Shown here: positions 1-9,346 of the stretch, piece by piece | Position numbering within the stretch: position 1 is the first letter of the stretch | Layout of the letters: each line of letters begins with the position of its first letter | NCBI RefSeq assembly: GCF_001665535.1 | Contig: NZ_LZSQ01000006.1 | Location: 62,001 to 126,000, forward strand | Length of the DNA: 64,000 nucleotides | Origin: Mycobacterium sp. 852002-51961_SCH5331710 | GTDB taxonomy: Bacteria > Actinomycetota > Actinomycetes > Mycobacteriales > Mycobacteriaceae | Direction of reading: 5' to 3' | Made by a program: the position numbers and the translations under genes | The notes under the pieces: model-generated | The model's input: only the letters and a program-made list of their open reading frames with translations | Database searches by the model: none | What the model was told of the DNA's origin: nothing

Positions 1-153
1 CTGCTGGCCCACCCGACCAGCGGCAGCATCGTCGAGCTCGCGCTGTGGTCGACGCTGCCTCTGCAGGTGCCCTGGCCCGCAGTGTCGGACGTGCAGGTTC
101 TCGATGCGCTCGCGGGCCCGTTGTGCGAGGCCTACCTCGGTTCGTGCCGGTGA
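1..153 (+). CDS. C-terminal end of an unidentified protein (5' truncated)
   Basis: An open frame runs from the first base to a TGA at 151-153 and gives the last 50 residues of a protein, ending in GPLCEAYLGSCR. No start is present and no family can be named from this tail. It lies directly upstream of purS on the same strand. In M. tuberculosis the purS neighbour is a conserved hypothetical (recalled as Rv0787), so orthology is plausible but inferred only from position. Confidence 0.6.
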   Translation: MLAHPTSGSIVELALWSTLPLQVPWPAVSDVQVLDALAGPLCEAYLGSCR

Positions 154-176
154 GTCGCGTGCGCGTCAACCGCCGG

Positions 177-182
177 TACAGT
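177..182 (+). promoter_or_regulatory. -10 element for purS (leaderless-type)
   Basis: TACAGT matches the mycobacterial TANNNT -10 consensus and ends 6 nt before the GTG start of purS at 189. That spacing puts transcription initiation on the start codon, so purSQ is probably translated from a leaderless mRNA. No Shine-Dalgarno is visible. Confidence 0.5.
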
Positions 183-188
183 TGACGC

Positions 189-428
189 GTGGCAAGGGTG
201 GTGGTGCACGTGATGCCCAAGGCGGAGATCCTCGATCCGCAGGGGCAGGCGATCGTCGGCGCGTTGGGCCGTCTGGGCTTCAACGGCGTCTCAGATGTCC
301 GGCAGGGCAAGCGTTTTGAGCTCGAGGTCGATGACGGCATCGACGACGCCACCCTGGCCGAGATCGCGGAGTCGCTGCTGGCGAACACCGTGATCGAGGA
401 CTGGTCGGTGAGTAGGGAGCAATCATGA
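189..428 (+). CDS. purS: Phosphoribosylformylglycinamidine synthase subunit PurS
   Basis: This 79-residue protein is the usual length for PurS, the small dimeric subunit that bridges PurL and the glutaminase PurQ. The complex converts FGAR to FGAM in de novo purine synthesis in the cytoplasm. The N-terminus ([18 protein letters not shown]) and the central [15 protein letters not shown] segment are typical. The GTG at 189 is chosen because it gives a full-length PurS and sits just after a -10 element. Its TGA overlaps the purQ ATG (ATGA, 425-428), which implies translational coupling and 1:1 production with PurQ. Confidence 0.95.
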   Translation: MARVVVHVMPKAEILDPQGQAIVGALGRLGFNGVSDVRQGKRFELEVDDGIDDATLAEIAESLLANTVIEDWSVSREQS

Positions 429-1102
429 CCGCTCGTGTGGGCGTCATCACATTTCCGGGCACGCTCGACGACGTCGATGCCGCGCGCGCGGTCAGGCTGG
501 CGGGCGCCGAGGCGGTTCCGCTGTGGCACGCCGACGCCGACCTGAAGAACGTCGACGCCGTCGTGGTGCCCGGTGGCTTTTCCTACGGCGACTATCTGCG
601 GGCCGGCGCGATCGCCAAGTTCGCGCCGGTGATGGGTGAGGTCGTCCGCGGGGCCGAGCGCGGTATGCCGGTGTTGGGCATTTGCAACGGTTTTCAGGTG
701 CTGTGCGAGGCCGGTCTGCTGCCGGGTGCGTTGACCCGCAACGCCGGGCTGCATTTCGTGTGCCGCGACATCTGGCTGGAGGTGGCGTCGAACACCTCGG
801 CGTGGACGACGCGCTTCGAGAAGGGCGCCGATCTGCTGATCCCGCTGAAGTCCGGCGAGGGCCGTTATGTCGCCGGCGACCAGGTGCTCGACGAACTCGA
901 GGGTGAAGGCCGGGTGGTGTTCCGCTATCGCGACAACCCCAACGGCTCCCAGCGCAACATCGCGGGCATCAGCTCGGCCAACGGCCGCGTCGTCGGCCTG
1001 ATGCCGCACCCCGAGCACGCCACGGAGGCGCTCACCGGTCCATCCGACGACGGCCTCGGTCTGTTCTACTCCGCGCTCGACGCGGTGCTGACGCCCGCCT
1101 GA
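425..1102 (+). CDS. purQ: Phosphoribosylformylglycinamidine synthase, glutaminase subunit PurQ
   Basis: This is a class I glutamine amidotransferase of 225 residues, the normal size of stand-alone PurQ. It releases ammonia from glutamine for the PurL reaction. The nucleophile motif is visible as [11 protein letters not shown], and the His/Glu of the triad lie in LMPHPEHA near the C-terminus. The frame overlaps the purS stop by four bases. It is followed at 26 bp by the convergent encapsulin gene, so the purSQ transcript is short here. The synthetase partner purL lies about 6 kb downstream rather than adjacent. Confidence 0.97.
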   Translation: MTARVGVITFPGTLDDVDAARAVRLAGAEAVPLWHADADLKNVDAVVVPGGFSYGDYLRAGAIAKFAPVMGEVVRGAERGMPVLGICNGFQVLCEAGLLPGALTRNAGLHFVCRDIWLEVASNTSAWTTRFEKGADLLIPLKSGEGRYVAGDQVLDELEGEGRVVFRYRDNPNGSQRNIAGISSANGRVVGLMPHPEHATEALTGPSDDGLGLFYSALDAVLTPA

Positions 1103-1127
1103 CCGCGAGGCTCACGCACCAAGAAGA

Positions 1128-1925
1128 CTAGGGCGTCAGGGCGACCGAGGCTTCGGCGGTGTAGCACAGGAACGTCAGCGTCTCCTCCAGATACAACTGG
1201 ACGGAACGCGCATCGTGCGACAAGTAGCCGATCGACACGTCCGTGCCCAGCTGCAGGTCGAAATCGCCGCCACGCGTTGACAATACGAACGCACCGTCGA
1301 TCGCCGGCGCCCAGATGATCTCGCCGTCAACCAGCCGGTTGAGGTGCTCGCGGATCGGATAGCCGTGTTGGGTGGTCTCGCTGACCTTGGTGTACACATC
1401 GGCCGACAGCAGCACCGAGTACGGGCCGTCGACACCGCTGAGCCGCAACTCCGACAGCGCTTGGGAGATGACGTCGGGGATGTCGCGCTCGTCGTCGGGC
1501 AGCGCGAGCGCGGTGTTCGAACTGCACGCCCGGATACCTTCGATCGACGCCGCCTCGTATCCCTCGAAGATCGCGCGGTCCTCGGCGAACGCCAGTTTCA
1601 TCGCGGCGTCTTTGACCGGATCCCAATCCGAATCCTGCGAACCGCGCTCCACATCGTCGATTGCGGTGCGAGACACCGTGAACGGCACGCGCAACCGGAC
1701 CAGCGGCTTGGCCTCCCGCAGATGCGCCACCACACCGTCGCCGGGCGGTGTCACGTCGCGCAGATGGCCCGTGCTGACCGCGGCGGTGGTGGGCCCACCG
1801 GGCTCGCTGACGTCGACCACGCGCCGACCGGCTATGTGGCGCTTGAACGTTCGTGCCGCCTCGAGCTCGATCTCGGCCCATGCCTCTTGAGTGATCGGTG
1901 CCAGATCGCGGTACAGGTTGTTCAT
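1128..1925 (-). CDS. enc: Family 1 encapsulin nanocompartment shell protein (CFP29-like)
   Basis: The 265-residue protein begins MNNLYRDLAPITQEAWAEI and continues through ARTFKRHIAGRRVVDVSEP, the hallmark N-terminus of the HK97-fold encapsulin known in mycobacteria as CFP29. Length matches the family. Such shells are known to assemble into roughly 60-mer compartments that load proteins carrying a short C-terminal targeting peptide. Its start overlaps the stop of the upstream DyP peroxidase by one base (TGATG), so shell and cargo are translated from one message. No shell insertion or truncation is seen. Confidence 0.96.
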   Translation of the reverse strand: MNNLYRDLAPITQEAWAEIELEAARTFKRHIAGRRVVDVSEPGGPTTAAVSTGHLRDVTPPGDGVVAHLREAKPLVRLRVPFTVSRTAIDDVERGSQDSDWDPVKDAAMKLAFAEDRAIFEGYEAASIEGIRACSSNTALALPDDERDIPDVISQALSELRLSGVDGPYSVLLSADVYTKVSETTQHGYPIREHLNRLVDGEIIWAPAIDGAFVLSTRGGDFDLQLGTDVSIGYLSHDARSVQLYLEETLTFLCYTAEASVALTP

Positions 1926-2959
1926 CAGCGGGTTCCTTTCAGGCTGCCGATGCCGAGCGAGCCCTCGTACTCGGCGGGAGATGTCACGGTCGCGGTCGGT
2001 GCGTCGTCATCGGCGGCGACCGAACCGGGCAGTGGGGGAGGATCATCGAGGAAGTCGACGGTCGGCGTGAAGAACAGGCCACCGGTCAAGGCGGTCGAGA
2101 AGTCCAGGATGCGATCGGTGTTCCCGGGCGGATCGCCGATGAACATGTTGTCGAGCATCCGCTCGGTGACCGACGGCGTCCGTGAATAGCCGATGTAGTA
2201 GGTGCCGAACTCGCCCTTGCCGATCTCGCCGAACGGCATGTTGTGTCGGACGATCTTCAGTTCGTTGCCGTCGTCGTCCTCGATCACGTTGAGCGCGACA
2301 TGCGAATTGGCCGGCTTGACCGCGTCGTCGAGTTCGATGTCGTCGAGCTTGGTGCGGCCGATTACCCGCTCCTGCTCCTCCACCGACAGCGAGTTCCACG
2401 ACGCCATGTCGTGCACGTACTTCTGCACGTGCACGTAGCAACCGCCCGCGAAATCGGGGTCCTCGTCGCCGATCTGGGTGGCCGAGCGGGCGAGTGGACC
2501 GTCCGGATTCTCGGTACCGTCGACGAAACCCATCAAGTCACGGTTGTCGAAGAACCGGAAACCGTGGGTCTCGTCGACGACGGTGATCGCGCCTTCCATG
2601 GCCTCGGCCAGTTTGGTGGCCAATTCGAAACACACGTCCATCGATTCGGCGCGGATGTGGAACAGCAGGTCGCCCTCGGTGGCCGGTGCGTGGTGACGGC
2701 CGCCGCGGATCTCGACGAACGGATGCAGTTCGGCCGGTCGGGGACCGCTGAACAGCCGGTCCCAGGCGTCCGAACCGATCGACGTCACCGCCGACAGCCG
2801 CTTGGCCGGATCGCGGAATCCGATGGCCCGCACCAGCCCCGAGATGTCCGGAAGCGCATCGTGCACGGTCGCCTCCCCGCCGTCGGCGATGGTCGCCACC
2901 AGGAAAACCGCCGCGGGCGTCAACGGTTCGAGCACCGGCTGCGGTTGGATCTCGGGCAC
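1925..2959 (-). CDS. dyp: Dye-decolourising peroxidase (DyP), encapsulin cargo
   Basis: This haem peroxidase has 344 residues. The DyP signature GFVDGTE is at 144-150 with catalytic Asp147, a candidate proximal haem ligand is His220 (ANSHVALN), and the distal Arg238 is in IVRHNMPFG. After the peroxidase domain ends near residue 300 there is a disordered Pro/Asp/Thr tail finishing in GSLGIGSLKGTR. This matches the Gly/Leu-rich encapsulin-targeting peptide of mycobacterial DyP. The GTG at 2959 follows a TANNNT element. The gene is the first of a two-gene operon with the shell. Function is oxidative-stress related peroxidase activity inside the compartment, by family knowledge. Confidence 0.95.
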   Translation of the reverse strand: MPEIQPQPVLEPLTPAAVFLVATIADGGEATVHDALPDISGLVRAIGFRDPAKRLSAVTSIGSDAWDRLFSGPRPAELHPFVEIRGGRHHAPATEGDLLFHIRAESMDVCFELATKLAEAMEGAITVVDETHGFRFFDNRDLMGFVDGTENPDGPLARSATQIGDEDPDFAGGCYVHVQKYVHDMASWNSLSVEEQERVIGRTKLDDIELDDAVKPANSHVALNVIEDDDGNELKIVRHNMPFGEIGKGEFGTYYIGYSRTPSVTERMLDNMFIGDPPGNTDRILDFSTALTGGLFFTPTVDFLDDPPPLPGSVAADDDAPTATVTSPAEYEGSLGIGSLKGTR

Positions 2960-2965
2960 AACAGG

Positions 2966-2971
2966 ACCCTA
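2966..2971 (-). promoter_or_regulatory. -10 element for the DyP-encapsulin operon
   Basis: On the minus strand TAGGGT ends 6 nt before the GTG start of the DyP gene, the geometry of a leaderless mycobacterial transcript. The 50-bp gap is shared with the divergent aminopeptidase gene. Confidence 0.4.
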
Positions 2972-3009
2972 TCGTCAAACGATCTTGAATCACCCGCAAA
3001 GATGAAGAG

Positions 3010-4269
3010 ATGGCAGCTAGCCCCCAGAGCCTGTGCGAGTTCATCGACGCGTCCCCGTCGCCGTATCACGCCTGCGAAACGGCGGCGGCCCGCCTGCGCG
3101 ACGCGGGTTTTCGCGAGCTCTCCGAAGCCGACCCCTGGCCCACCCACGGCGACTTCTACGTCCTGCGAGCCGGATCGCTGATCGCCTGGCGGACGGACCC
3201 GGGCCGACGTAACGCGTCGTTTCGCATCGTCGGCGCCCACACCGACAGCCCGAACCTGCGCGTCAAACAGCACCCCGACCGGTTCGTCTCGGGGTGGCGC
3301 GTCGTCGCGCTTGCGCCGTACGGCGGTGCGTGGCTGAACTCGTGGCTGGACCGCGACCTCGGCATCAGCGGGCGGCTGTCTGTGCGCACCGGCAGCGGGC
3401 TGGAGCATCGGCTCATCCGGATCGACGAACCGATCCTGCGGGTACCCCAGCTGGCCATCCACCTCGCCGAGGACCGCAAGGCCGTCGAGCTCAATCCGCA
3501 GCGCCACGTCAACGCGGTGTGGGGTGCGGGCAGCGGACCCCGCTCCTTCTCCGACTTCGTCGCCGAGCGTGCCGGGGTGGCCGGCGACGACGTGCTGGGC
3601 GCCGATCTGATGACGCACGATCTGACACCGTCGCGGCTCGTCGGCGCTGACCGCGACCTGGTCAGCGCGCCACGGTTGGACAACCAGGCGACCTGCTACG
3701 CCGGGCTGGAAGCGTTCCTGGCGGCCGACCCCGGCGCGCACACACCCGTGCTGGTCCTGTTCGACCACGAGGAGGTCGGCTCGCAGTCCGATCACGGCGC
3801 CCAGTCGGATCTGCTGTTGACAGTCCTCGAGCGCATCACGCTCAGCGAGGGCGGTGGCCGTGAGGACTTCCTGCGTCGGCTGCCCGGCTCGATGGTGGCG
3901 TCCGGTGACATGGCCCACGCCACGCATCCGAACTACCCGGAGCGCCACGAGCCGGGGCACCTCATCGAGGTCAACGCCGGTCCGGTGCTCAAGGTGCAGC
4001 CGAACCTGCGATACGCCACCGACGGACGCACGGCCGCCGCGTTCGCGCTGGCGTGCGCGCAGGCCGGAGTGCCGCTGCAGCGCTACGAACACCGCGCCGA
4101 CCTGCCGTGCGGGTCGACGGTCGGACCGATGACGGCGGCCCGCACCGGGATTCCGACCGTCGACGTGGGCGCACCGCAGCTGGCCATGCATTCGGCTCGC
4201 GAGGTGATGGGTGCCGACGACGTCGTCTCGTACGCGGCGGCCTTGACGGCGTTCCTGTCACCGCGCTGA
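3010..4269 (+). CDS. pepC: M18 family aspartyl aminopeptidase
   Basis: The 419-residue protein is a zinc aminopeptidase of family M18, cytosolic and expected to remove acidic N-terminal residues from peptides. Metal and catalytic motifs are visible in order: [12 protein letters not shown], the LDNQ bridging aspartate, [28 protein letters not shown], and PCGSTVGPM near the C-terminus. Length fits bacterial M18 enzymes. The ATG at 3010 is preceded by GAAGAG as a weak ribosome binding site. It diverges from the DyP operon and is followed by a small VOC gene with its own likely promoter. Confidence 0.93.
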   Translation: MAASPQSLCEFIDASPSPYHACETAAARLRDAGFRELSEADPWPTHGDFYVLRAGSLIAWRTDPGRRNASFRIVGAHTDSPNLRVKQHPDRFVSGWRVVALAPYGGAWLNSWLDRDLGISGRLSVRTGSGLEHRLIRIDEPILRVPQLAIHLAEDRKAVELNPQRHVNAVWGAGSGPRSFSDFVAERAGVAGDDVLGADLMTHDLTPSRLVGADRDLVSAPRLDNQATCYAGLEAFLAADPGAHTPVLVLFDHEEVGSQSDHGAQSDLLLTVLERITLSEGGGREDFLRRLPGSMVASGDMAHATHPNYPERHEPGHLIEVNAGPVLKVQPNLRYATDGRTAAAFALACAQAGVPLQRYEHRADLPCGSTVGPMTAARTGIPTVDVGAPQLAMHSAREVMGADDVVSYAAALTAFLSPR

Positions 4270-4271
4270 TC

Positions 4272-4277
4272 TAGGGT
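4272..4277 (+). promoter_or_regulatory. -10 element for the VOC gene (leaderless-type)
   Basis: TAGGGT ends 7 nt upstream of the ATG at 4285 and begins just after the aminopeptidase stop codon. It suggests separate, leaderless transcription of the small gene. Confidence 0.4.
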
Positions 4278-4284
4278 CGGCGCC

Positions 4285-4641
4285 ATGCCCCTCGCCATGG
4301 TGAACGTGACCTTCGACAGCACCGACCCCGACCGGCTCGCCGAGTGGTGGGCTCGTGCCCTTGGTGGGCAGGTAAACCCGTTGGCACCAGGCTTTTTCGT
4401 CACCGTCTCCCGTCCCGACGGCGGTCCCGGTCTCGGCTTCCAGAAGGTCGACGACCCCACGCCGGGCAAGAACCGGGTCCACCTCGACTTCGGCTCCCCC
4501 GACGCCGAGGCCGAGGTCAAGCGGCTGGTCGAACTCGGCGCCACCGAAACTGGGCGGCACAGCATGGGTGACTTCGGCTGGGTGGTGCTCGCCGACCCGG
4601 ACGGCAACGAATTCTGCATCGGTTCCGCCGACCATCCCTGA
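4285..4641 (+). CDS. VOC family (glyoxalase/bleomycin-resistance fold) protein
   Basis: This 118-residue protein has one vicinal-oxygen-chelate domain: the opening strand AMVNVTFDSTDPDRLAEWW, the central KNRVHLDF metal-binding segment and the closing LADPDGNEFCIG are all typical. The subgroup resembles glyoxalase-like domains of unknown substrate. It may be metal-binding dioxygenase-like, lyase-like or purely ligand-binding, and the sequence alone does not decide. It is small, single-domain and lies between an aminopeptidase and an antiporter, so context gives no function. Confidence 0.85.
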   Translation: MPLAMVNVTFDSTDPDRLAEWWARALGGQVNPLAPGFFVTVSRPDGGPGLGFQKVDDPTPGKNRVHLDFGSPDAEAEVKRLVELGATETGRHSMGDFGWVVLADPDGNEFCIGSADHP

Positions 4642-4695
4642 CCGATCCGTCCCGTCGCCGGGTAGCGACGCCGATCCGCTGGAAAGATCGCCGGC

Positions 4696-5892
4696 GTGCT
4701 GCTCTCACTGATCGCCGTCTCGGCGGTGCTGGCCGCGTGGGCGCTGGGTGCCAAGCGCTTCGAGCAATGGCGGCTGACCGCGCCGATGGTCCTGGTGCTC
4801 GCGGGCATCGCGGTCGGCTTCACCACGCGCGACGGGCTGGCCGATTCGCTGAACACCGAGGTGGCTCAGCACACCGCCGAAATCATCTTGGCGATCCTGC
4901 TTTTCGTCGACGCCACCGACATTCGCGGCGGGCTGTTCGGCAGGGATCCGCGCGCCGCGATGCGGCTGCTGTTCATTGCGCTGCCGCTGAGCCTGGCCGC
5001 AGCGCTGGCCCTGGGGCTGTGGCTGCTGCCCGAATTGCCCTGGGCGGTGCTGCTGGTCCTCGCGTGTGTGGTGGTGCCGACGGATTTCGCGCCCGCGGCG
5101 TCGATTCTGCGCGACGAGCGTGTGCCCGAGCGGGTGCGCGATGTGCTCAACGTCGAAGCCGGTTACAACGACGGCATCATCTCCCCGCTGTTCATCTTCG
5201 CCCTGGCCGTGGTGGGCGACCGGTCGCACGCCTCTACACCCATGGAGGCGTTGGCGTCGGCCCTGCCCCAGGCGATCAAGGCCATCCTCGTCGGCCTTGC
5301 CGTCGGCGCCGCGCTGGCCCTGCTCACCAACCTCGCCGAGCGCCGCGGCGCGATGACCGACCGCAGCAAGCGGCTGATTCTGGTCGCCGCACCGATGCTC
5401 GCCTTCGGGCTGAGCCTGGCGGTGGACGGCAACGGGTTCGTCGCCGCGTTCGTCTGCGGCATCGCGTTCCACTACCTGCGGCGGTCGTCGGCACTGCAGG
5501 CCGAACTGGCTTTGGTGGACGACATCGGATACCTGCTCACCATCGTGATGTGGTTCGTCGTCGGCGCCACCGCGGTGCTGGCGCTGACGCTGGGCCTCAG
5601 CTGGTGGTTGGTGCTGTATTGCCTGCTGGCGTTGACGGTCGTGCGGCTGGTGCCGGTCGTGATCGCGCTGTTGGGCTCGCCGTTCACCTGGCCGGAGCGG
5701 CTGCTGGTCGGCTGGCTCGGCCCGCGGGGCACCACCTCGATCGTGTTCGGTCTGCTGGCGTTCAACGTGCTGCTCGGCGAGGCGGAACGGGAAGTGCTGA
5801 TGGCCGTCGTCATCGTCGTCCTCGGCAGTGTCGTGCTGCACGGCGCCACCGCCCCCGCCGCCGCCCACGCGTTTAGCAGGTCACGGCCCTAA
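4696..5892 (+). CDS. Cation:proton antiporter (CPA1 family)
   Basis: The 398-residue protein is almost entirely hydrophobic with about 11-12 membrane segments and resembles NhaP/CPA1 exchangers. Visible family features are VVVPTDFAPAASIL and the following NVEAGYNDGIISP segment, which hold the conserved acidic ion-translocation region, and LGPRGTTSIVFGLLAF near the C-terminus. It should exchange Na+ or K+ for H+ across the plasma membrane. There is no cytoplasmic regulatory tail. The GTG at 4696 gives a membrane segment at once, as expected. Ion specificity cannot be read from the sequence. Confidence 0.88.
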   Translation: MLLSLIAVSAVLAAWALGAKRFEQWRLTAPMVLVLAGIAVGFTTRDGLADSLNTEVAQHTAEIILAILLFVDATDIRGGLFGRDPRAAMRLLFIALPLSLAAALALGLWLLPELPWAVLLVLACVVVPTDFAPAASILRDERVPERVRDVLNVEAGYNDGIISPLFIFALAVVGDRSHASTPMEALASALPQAIKAILVGLAVGAALALLTNLAERRGAMTDRSKRLILVAAPMLAFGLSLAVDGNGFVAAFVCGIAFHYLRRSSALQAELALVDDIGYLLTIVMWFVVGATAVLALTLGLSWWLVLYCLLALTVVRLVPVVIALLGSPFTWPERLLVGWLGPRGTTSIVFGLLAFNVLLGEAEREVLMAVVIVVLGSVVLHGATAPAAAHAFSRSRP

Positions 5893-5908
5893 AAGCGGGG
5901 CCGCCCTC

Positions 5909-5914
5909 TAACGT
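5909..5914 (+). promoter_or_regulatory. -10 element for the serine hydrolase gene
   Basis: TAACGT ends 7 nt before the GTG start at 5922, consistent with a leaderless transcript. Confidence 0.4.
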
Positions 5915-5921
5915 CTTCTTC

Positions 5922-7001
5922 GTGACCCGACCGGCTCGGGCGGCGACGGCAGCCCTGGCGACCATCCTGGTGATCGGCGGCTGCGCGAACGAAGCACCGA
6001 GCGTCGAGGCGGCGACCGAGTCCGACGACCGCGCCGTCCGCAGCCAGACCGTGCTGAACGACGCCGTCGCAGCCGACGCGCCGGGATGCTCCGCGGCGGT
6101 GGGTGTCGAGGGTGCCGTGGCCTGGGTCGGCGCGCGAGGGATCGCGGATACCGCCACCGGCGCCGAGATCACGACCGACACCAAGTTCGACATCGCCTCG
6201 GTGTCCAAACAGTTCACCGCCACCGCAATTCTGCTCTTGGCCGACCGTGGCCGGCTCACGCTCGACGATCCGCTGGCGACGCACGTGAGCGGGCTGCCGC
6301 CATGGGCGGACACCGTCACCGTCGGGCAGCTGATGCACCAGACCAGCGGCATCCCCGACTATCTCGGCCTGCTCGAAGACAACGGCTACACAATGAGCGA
6401 CCGGACGACGAACGCCGACGCCCTGCGGGCACTGTCGACCGTGAGTGAACTGAACTTCTCGCCGGGCACGGCCTTCGAATACTCGAACTCGAACTACCTG
6501 TTACTCGCCGAGATCGTCGAACGGGTGGCGGGACAACCGCTCTCAACGTTCCTGTCCGCGCAGATCTTCTCGCCGCTCGAACTCGACATGATCCTCGATC
6601 CCGGTCATCCCGTCCCCGGCGCCGCGGTGCCCTACACCGAGGACGACGGCGCCTACACCCCGACCCTGAGCGCGTGGGAGCAGATCGGAGACGGTTCGAT
6701 ACAGACCGCACCGAGCCAGCTCGTGCGTTGGGCAGACAACTACCGCACCGGGAAGGTCGGCGGTCGAGAGCTGCTGGGCGCGCAACTCGCCGGGGCGGTC
6801 GAGACTCCGGACGGCGACCGGTACGGCGCCGGTATCTACGAATACGCCGACGGCACGCTGGGCCACGACGGCGCCTGGGGCGGGTTCGTCACCGAGTTCC
6901 GGATCAGCCGCGATCGGGGGTGGTCGGTGGCGGTGAGCTGCAACACCGATTCGCAGGACCCCGCTTCGATCGCCGATGGCCTCACGCAGGTCTGGAGTTA
7001 G
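5922..7001 (+). CDS. Serine hydrolase of the class C beta-lactamase/DD-peptidase fold, lipoprotein
   Basis: The 359-residue protein begins with a lipoprotein signal ending VIGGC (Cys21), so it should be anchored outside the plasma membrane. The beta-lactamase-like domain follows: SVSK (Ser93/Lys96) is the nucleophile motif, YSN in FEYSNSNYLLL is the second motif, and GHDGAWGGF stands where the KTG-type third motif lies in this family. Such proteins act as penicillin-binding-protein-like esterases, carboxypeptidases or lipid hydrolases. The substrate cannot be told. It is a single gene between the antiporter and purL. Confidence 0.9.
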   Translation: MTRPARAATAALATILVIGGCANEAPSVEAATESDDRAVRSQTVLNDAVAADAPGCSAAVGVEGAVAWVGARGIADTATGAEITTDTKFDIASVSKQFTATAILLLADRGRLTLDDPLATHVSGLPPWADTVTVGQLMHQTSGIPDYLGLLEDNGYTMSDRTTNADALRALSTVSELNFSPGTAFEYSNSNYLLLAEIVERVAGQPLSTFLSAQIFSPLELDMILDPGHPVPGAAVPYTEDDGAYTPTLSAWEQIGDGSIQTAPSQLVRWADNYRTGKVGGRELLGAQLAGAVETPDGDRYGAGIYEYADGTLGHDGAWGGFVTEFRISRDRGWSVAVSCNTDSQDPASIADGLTQVWS

Positions 7002-7036
7002 CCGCCCGCCGCCCGCGCGTTTCGCAGGTCACAACC

Positions 7037-7042
7037 TAGAAT
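7037..7042 (+). promoter_or_regulatory. -10 element for purL (leaderless-type)
   Basis: TAGAAT, a good -10 match, ends 6 nt before the GTG start of purL at 7049. No Shine-Dalgarno is present, so the purL message is probably leaderless. Confidence 0.5.
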
Positions 7043-7048
7043 GGCCCC

Positions 7049-9346
7049 GTGACGTCGGAGCTAACCCACACCCTCGACACCGTCGACAGAGCCGCCGCCA
7101 CTCCCGACCACCCCCAGCCGTTCCGCGAACTCGGCCTCAAGGACGACGAGTACCAGCGGATCCGCGAGATCCTGGGTCGCAGGCCCACCGACGCCGAACT
7201 GGCGATGTACTCGGTGATGTGGAGTGAGCACTGCTCGTACAAGTCGTCGAAGGTGCACCTGCGGTACTTCGGCGAGACCACCACCGAGGCGATGCGCAAG
7301 ACGATGCTGGCGGGCATCGGAGAGAACGCCGGCGTGGTCGACATCGGTGACGGTTGGGCCGCCACCTTCAAGGTCGAGTCGCACAACCACCCGTCCTACA
7401 TCGAGCCCTACCAGGGCGCCGCGACCGGCGTCGGCGGCATCGTGCGCGACATCATGGCCATGGGGGCGCGCCCGGTGGCGGTGATGGACCAATTGCGGTT
7501 CGGCGCGGCCGACGCGCCCGACACCCGCCGTGTCGTCGACGGGGTGGTCCGCGGCATCGGCGGCTACGGCAATTCCCTGGGACTGCCGAACATCGGCGGC
7601 GAGACCGTGTTCGACGCGTCCTACGGCGGCAACCCGTTGGTCAACGCGCTGTGCGTCGGGGTGTTGCGCAAGGAGGATCTGCACCTGGCGTTCGCCTCCG
7701 GCACCGGCAACAAGATCATCCTGTTCGGCGCGCGCACCGGTCTGGACGGCATCGGCGGCGTGAGCGTGCTGGCCAGCGAGACGTTCGGCGGCGACGAGGG
7801 CGGCTCGGCCGGCCGCAAGAAGCTGCCCAGCGTCCAGGTGGGCGACCCGTTCATGGAGAAGGTGCTCATCGAGTGTTGCCTGGAGCTGTACGCCGCCGAC
7901 CTGGTCGTCGGCATCCAGGACCTGGGCGGAGCCGGACTTTCTTGTGCCACATCGGAACTCGCTTCTGCGGGTGACGGCGGTATGCGCATCGAGCTGGATG
8001 CCGTCCCGCTGCGGGCGGCGAACATGACACCCGCCGAGATCCTGTCGAGCGAGTCGCAGGAGCGCATGTGCGCGGTCGTCACGCCCGAGAACGTCGAGAA
8101 GTTCATGGCCGTCTGCCAGAAGTGGGAGGTGCTGGCCACGGTCATCGGCGAGGTGACCGACGGCGACCGGCTCCAGATCACCTGGCACGGCGAGACGGTC
8201 GTCGACGTGCCGCCGCGCACCGTCGCCCATGAGGGCCCGGTCTACGAGCGGCCGGTGCAGCGGCCCGAGACGCAGGATGCGCTCAACGCCGACACCTCCG
8301 CCACGCTGCCGCGGCCTTCGACGGGCGACGAGCTCAAGGCCACTTTGCTTGCGCTGCTTGGCAGCCCGCACCTGTGCAGCCGCGCGTTCATCACCGAGCA
8401 GTATGACCGCTATGTGCGCGGCAACACCGTGCTGGCCGAGGACGCCGACGGCGGGCTGTTGCGGGTCGACGAGGCCACCGGACGCGGTATCGCGATCTCC
8501 ACCGACGCGTCGGGTCGCTACACCGCGCTCGACCCGTACACCGGGGCACAGTTGGCTCTGGCCGAGGCGTATCGCAACGTCGCGGTCACCGGAGCCACAC
8601 CGGTCGCGGTGACGAACTGCCTGAACTTCGGCTCGCCGGAGGATCCCGGCGTGATGTGGCAGTTCAGCCAGGCCGTGCGCGGTTTGGCCGATGGTGCTGC
8701 GGCACTAGGCATTCCGGTCACCGGCGGCAACGTGAGCTTCTACAACCAGACCGGCACCACCGCGATCCTGCCGACGCCGGTCGTCGGTGTGCTCGGTGTG
8801 ATCGACGACGTGCGGCGCCGCATTCCGACCGGATTCGGCGACGAACCCGGTGAGACGTTGATGCTGCTGGGCGAGACCCGCGACGAATTGGACGGATCGA
8901 TCTGGGCCCAGGTCACCGCCGACCATCTGGGCGGGCTGCCGCCGAAGGTGGACCTCGCGCGCGAGAAGTTGCTCGCCGAGGTGCTGACCTCCGCATCGCG
9001 CGACGGCCTGGTCTCCGCCGCACACGACCTGTCCGAGGGTGGGCTGATCCAGGCCGTGGTCGAGGCCGCGCTGCGCGGCGAAACCGGTTGCCGCATCGTG
9101 CTTCCCGAGGGTCTAGATCCTTTCGTCGCGCTGTTCTCCGAGTCGGCGGGCCGGGTGCTCGTCGCGGTGCCGCGCACCGAGGAAAGCCGCTTCCGCGCGA
9201 TGTGCGAGGCCCGCGGCCTGCCCGCCATCCGCATCGGCGTGGTGGACCAGGCCAGCAACGCAGTCGAGGTCCAGGGGCTGTTCACCGTCACTTTGGAGGA
9301 CCTGCGCAGCACGTCGGAAAGCGTGCTGCCCGGGTTGTTCGGGTGA
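7049..9346 (+). CDS. purL: Phosphoribosylformylglycinamidine synthase, synthetase subunit PurL
   Basis: The 765-residue protein is the small-type PurL used together with PurS and PurQ. It makes FGAM from FGAR with ATP and ammonia. Diagnostic segments are [16 protein letters not shown] near the N-terminus, [23 protein letters not shown] for nucleotide and substrate binding, [19 protein letters not shown], and the second-half [13 protein letters not shown] and [10 protein letters not shown]. Length is normal. Its stop overlaps the next gene by four bases (GTGA at 9343-9346), so the downstream membrane hydrolase is co-translated with it. Confidence 0.98.
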   Translation: MTSELTHTLDTVDRAAATPDHPQPFRELGLKDDEYQRIREILGRRPTDAELAMYSVMWSEHCSYKSSKVHLRYFGETTTEAMRKTMLAGIGENAGVVDIGDGWAATFKVESHNHPSYIEPYQGAATGVGGIVRDIMAMGARPVAVMDQLRFGAADAPDTRRVVDGVVRGIGGYGNSLGLPNIGGETVFDASYGGNPLVNALCVGVLRKEDLHLAFASGTGNKIILFGARTGLDGIGGVSVLASETFGGDEGGSAGRKKLPSVQVGDPFMEKVLIECCLELYAADLVVGIQDLGGAGLSCATSELASAGDGGMRIELDAVPLRAANMTPAEILSSESQERMCAVVTPENVEKFMAVCQKWEVLATVIGEVTDGDRLQITWHGETVVDVPPRTVAHEGPVYERPVQRPETQDALNADTSATLPRPSTGDELKATLLALLGSPHLCSRAFITEQYDRYVRGNTVLAEDADGGLLRVDEATGRGIAISTDASGRYTALDPYTGAQLALAEAYRNVAVTGATPVAVTNCLNFGSPEDPGVMWQFSQAVRGLADGAAALGIPVTGGNVSFYNQTGTTAILPTPVVGVLGVIDDVRRRIPTGFGDEPGETLMLLGETRDELDGSIWAQVTADHLGGLPPKVDLAREKLLAEVLTSASRDGLVSAAHDLSEGGLIQAVVEAALRGETGCRIVLPEGLDPFVALFSESAGRVLVAVPRTEESRFRAMCEARGLPAIRIGVVDQASNAVEVQGLFTVTLEDLRSTSESVLPGLFG

